Program-made: the position numbers and the translations under genes | Notes under the pieces: model-generated | Seen by the model: the letters and a program-made list of their open reading frames with translations, nothing else | Databases searched by the model: none | Told to the model about the DNA's origin: nothing | Part shown: positions 7,501 to 8,819 of the stretch, one piece after another | Layout of the letters: each line of letters starts with the position of its first letter | Position numbering within the stretch: the first letter of the stretch is position 1 | Assembly: GCA_021826605.1 (NCBI GenBank) | Contig: JAKAZF010000034.1 | Location: forward strand, 2,747-11,565 | Source of the DNA: Planctomycetota bacterium | GTDB lineage: Bacteria > Planctomycetota > Phycisphaerae > WQYP01 | Direction: 5' to 3' | DNA: 8,819 bases

Positions 7501-7742
7501 GGCTCCCGGTGAAAGCAAGATTTGTGCGTGGGGACCCCGTCAAACCAAACCGCCCCCTGCCACATGACCTCGCTGCGTACGTTAATTTCCTGCTAAGGAT
7601 GTGCAACGCCATATACTCCATTACCTCTGGTGAATCCATGCGAAGAAAAAACTCTTTAATATATTCCCAACCTGCAAGACGTTCATTCACAAGCAGGGAG
7701 CTGAGCCAAGATCAGAGAGGGCGTGGCAATAAATCCGGGCAA

Positions 7743-7830
7743 CGCGCCGTGCCGCGAAACTTCACAAAGCCGCCGGCTCTGCCGGTGGTGGAACGCACGA
7801 TAAAAGAATCTCTGGCACGCTCTTGGCGCG
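7743..7830. repeat. Nested inverted repeat with a strong central hairpin
   Basis: The central stem CCGCCGGC (7770-7777), loop TCT, GCCGGTGG (7781-7788) pairs over 8 bp with one G-T wobble. It is enclosed by CGCGCCGTGCC (7743-7753), whose complement is present on the right as GGCACG (7814-7819) and GCGCG (7826-7830), split by a 6-nt insertion. A smaller CCGCC-tgatt-GGCGG hairpin follows at 7852-7866. There is no adjoining T-tract, so it is not an obvious intrinsic terminator; a dispersed intergenic repeat is more likely. Confidence 0.55.
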
Positions 7831-7940
7831 ACGGTAAAAAAGTTGTGATCTCCGCCTGATTGGCGGTATGCCAGCGCTGCCCCGATGAAAAATGGCCGCG
7901 CCCGTCAAGAGGAGGACCCACGCCGACGCATAAGAGCAAC

Positions 7941-8085
7941 GGTCGCCATAACAAAACGGAACCCCGCGTTAATCCGCGTTATCCGCGAAATCCGCGGTTC
8001 AATCCCGTGGCGTTCCCGAAGAGAGGACCGCGGATTACGCTGATTACGCGGATAAGTGCCGGGGTTTCCGTTTGCTACGGCGACA
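7941..8085. repeat. 145-bp imperfect palindrome with iterated CCGCG(T)TAAT arms
   Basis: The inner arms 7969-7997 and 8028-8056 are 29 nt each and match at 24 positions as inverted copies around a 30-nt loop. The left arm region carries CCGCG at 7964, 7974, 7983 and 7992, a period of 9-10 bp; the right arm carries GATTACGC at 8033 and 8042. Pairing continues outward: GTCGCCATAACAAAACGGAA then CCCCG on the left against GTCGCCGTAGCAAACGGAAA then CCCCG read from the right complement, with two 1-nt gaps. The near-symmetry shows in translation too: both strands encode an RI.RITRI.AG-like stretch. The 9-bp period produces tripeptide-like NPR/ITR repeats, which explains the spurious open frames here. 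It looks like a dispersed intergenic repeat, not a gene. Confidence 0.8.
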
Positions 8086-8144
8086 GCCACATTTTTGCGC
8101 CAGCCCAATTTGCTCTACTTTCAACTCTCTCCTGTCACTGCTCT

Positions 8145-8162
8145 ATCGGGTCGCAGCCCGAT
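8145..8162. repeat. Short perfect hairpin
   Basis: ATCGGG (8145-8150) and CCCGAT (8157-8162) are perfect inverted copies around TCGCAG, extendable by one T-G wobble. No T-tract follows directly, although a TTGTTTTT run occurs 10-16 nt downstream on the plus strand. A weak terminator is possible. Confidence 0.4.
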
Positions 8163-8557
8163 GTCCGCGGTTGTTTTTGCAGTCGATTTTGAGGCGCATT
8201 TCGCGTGCGGAGATTTCAGGGGTGGGTTCCATTTGTGAATTAACATCCTTCAGAATCCAGATTCCAGGTTGCCGCAGCATGGGCGTGGCGGTGATCCGTG
8301 GCGTAAAACGGTTTTGCGCTAATGGTAAAAATTTTTGCGCTGTACGTAGTGGCGGGGAAGTCCGATGGCCGCCTAAAATAGGCCTTAAGATTCACGCGCC
8401 CGCGATTCCGTTATGTGGCTGTGGCGGCCGGAGGGATGTCGCGATCTTCAAGAGCGCAGATCGTGGCGGAAGCTGAGATTGGTTCTCGCTCCCGCGGACC
8501 GCGTGAGTTTTTCATATTTCCCACCGTCGGAAAAAAATCGTGCAATCAAATCGCACC

Positions 8558-8657
8558 CCGCATCGAACTCAACGCTGCCGCATTGAGCTAACGATACATA
8601 TTTCACGCATAACCCACGCACGTTAGCCTGACGCGGCAGCGTCATGGTTCGATGCGG
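8558..8657. repeat. 100-bp three-segment palindrome
   Basis: Three nested perfect inverted segments share one centre: CCGCATCGAAC (8558-8568) with GTTCGATGCGG (8647-8657), ACGCTGCCGC (8572-8581) with GCGGCAGCGT (8633-8642), and GCTAACG (8587-8593) with CGTTAGC (8621-8627). That makes 28 paired bases, separated by a 3/4-nt and a 5/5-nt internal loop, with a 27-nt terminal loop (8594-8620). The right arm also contains the TGACGC-ggca-GCGTCA hairpin that recurs at 8725. The size and regularity suggest a folded RNA, a protein-binding element or a non-autonomous mobile repeat. Confidence 0.8.
8627..8644. repeat. Hairpin repeat, copy 1
   Basis: The 18-bp sequence CCTGACGCGGCAGCGTCA, which folds as TGACGC-ggca-GCGTCA, is identical at 8725-8742. 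This copy also forms part of the right arm of the 100-bp palindrome, so two alternative foldings compete for it. Confidence 0.8.
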
Positions 8658-8724
8658 AGCGTGGCCACGGAAAACGCCGCATTTTACCTCGGCGCGCGTA
8701 ATCTCAAATGTCGCCACGGCCCGT

Positions 8725-8742
8725 CCTGACGCGGCAGCGTCA
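8725..8742. repeat. Hairpin repeat, copy 2
   Basis: Identical to 8627-8644 over 18 bp and offset by exactly 98 bp; after one mismatch the copies share a further GGT. No left arm matching the 100-bp palindrome is visible upstream of this copy, so it may be a partial or half element. Confidence 0.8.
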
Positions 8743-8760
8743 CGGTGCTTTACCCTTACG

Positions 8761-8779
8761 GCAGGCAGGGCTTGCCTGC
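8761..8779. repeat. Compact GC-rich hairpin
   Basis: GCAGGCA (8761-8767) and TGCCTGC (8773-8779) are perfect inverted copies around a 5-nt loop. It lies 18 bp after the second hairpin repeat and close to the window edge, so its context to the right is unseen. No T-tract follows on either strand. Confidence 0.6.
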
Positions 8780-8819
8780 GGAGTTACCGGGGCAGCTAAT
8801 CGGTTTGGCAATCGCGGTT

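Larger units (their letters stand above)
7432..8819. other. About 1.4 kb without a convincing gene, rich in palindromic repeats
   Basis: No reading frame here has a good ribosome site together with protein-like composition. Translations are dominated by R, S, P, C and G, and the overlapping frames on both strands are of similar length, as expected for chance openings. The stretch instead holds the inverted repeats listed separately (7743-7830, 7941-8085, 8145-8162, 8558-8657, 8725-8742, 8761-8779). Between 8163 and 8557 I see only a weak CGATCT/AGATCG stem (8442-8463). I found no tRNA, rRNA, CRISPR or transposase remnant. Confidence 0.6.

Noticed and set aside
7422..7565. N-terminal extension of kdoO to an upstream start at 7565
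   Set aside because: The added 48 residues are unlike the Kdo hydroxylase family, and a well-spaced GGAG precedes ATG 7421.
7509..7859. Plus-strand frame of 116 codons
   Set aside because: Its composition is R/S/P-rich, it has no ribosome site, it spans the inverted repeat at 7743-7830, and the opposite strand is equally open. A chance opening.
7860..8192. Open frames on both strands across the 145-bp palindrome (also 7905-8108 minus)
   Set aside because: Both peptides carry the repetitive NPR/ITR pattern produced by the 9-bp period and look alike on the two strands because the DNA is palindromic. They are not genes.
8072..8476. Plus-strand frame of 134 codons
   Set aside because: No Shine-Dalgarno, no recognisable domain, cysteine- and arginine-rich composition, and it starts inside the palindrome arm.
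8490..8520. Intrinsic terminator at CCGCGGACCGCG followed by TTTTT
   Set aside because: The only perfect stem has an untenably short loop, the larger pairing needs bulges, and no gene ends nearby on that strand.
8558..8657. Integron attC site
   Set aside because: GAAC/GTTC and CTAAC/GTTAG pairs superficially resemble attC core sites, but the 7-bp cores do not match RYYYAAC/GTTRRRY exactly. The stem also continues beyond them, and no cassette gene or integrase is seen.
8640..8657. tRNA T-arm (GGTTCGAT)
   Set aside because: The motif is not flanked by a T-stem, no acceptor or anticodon stem fits around it, and it is explained by the palindrome arm.
8448..8717. Minus-strand frame of 89 codons
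   Set aside because: It runs straight through the 100-bp palindrome, has no ribosome site and has no protein-like pattern.

Overview
This 8.8-kb window looks like chromosomal DNA of a diderm environmental bacterium, most likely from the Planctomycetota/PVC group. That assignment is an inference. It rests on a small PEGA-domain lipoprotein whose 'SDPPG..VYLND...GTTP..VPF.WYG.Y.VRL' pattern I associate with planctomycetes, a large secreted protein of a type common there, and an LPS-modification gene that implies an outer membrane. Nothing here identifies a genus.

Layout. At the left edge a CLC chloride channel/antiporter with C-terminal CBS domains runs on the minus strand and leaves the window (1-1905). 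A 153-bp divergent intergenic region holding a perfect 15-bp tandem repeat separates it from a plus-strand pair. That pair is a PEGA lipoprotein (2059-2538) and, 28 bp later, a 589-residue signal-peptide protein (2567-4336). The pair meets a minus-strand group tail to tail with only 4 bp between stop codons. The minus-strand group reads right to left: a Kdo hydroxylase, kdoO (6540-7421), a DUF2029/GT87 integral-membrane glycosyltransferase (5163-6512), and a TPR-like protein (4341-5114). Gaps are 27 and 48 bp, so the three may form one transcript. kdoO plus a GT-C family mannosyltransferase-like protein suggests a small envelope glycoconjugate (LPS core/lipid A-Kdo) module.

From 7422 to 8819 I find no convincing gene. 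This roughly 1.4-kb stretch is unusually rich in structured DNA. It contains a nested inverted repeat (7743-7830), a 145-bp imperfect palindrome whose inner arms are built from iterated CCGCG(T)TAAT units (7941-8085), a 100-bp three-segment palindrome (8558-8657), and several compact hairpins. One hairpin occurs twice, exactly 98 bp apart. These look like members of dispersed intergenic repeat families and are the least explained part of the window.

The window does not clearly show a new defence or mobile system. The items most worth a second look are the palindrome cluster, the CLC protein with valine where ClC-ec1 has its internal proton glutamate, and the putative kdoO-GT87-TPR envelope operon.
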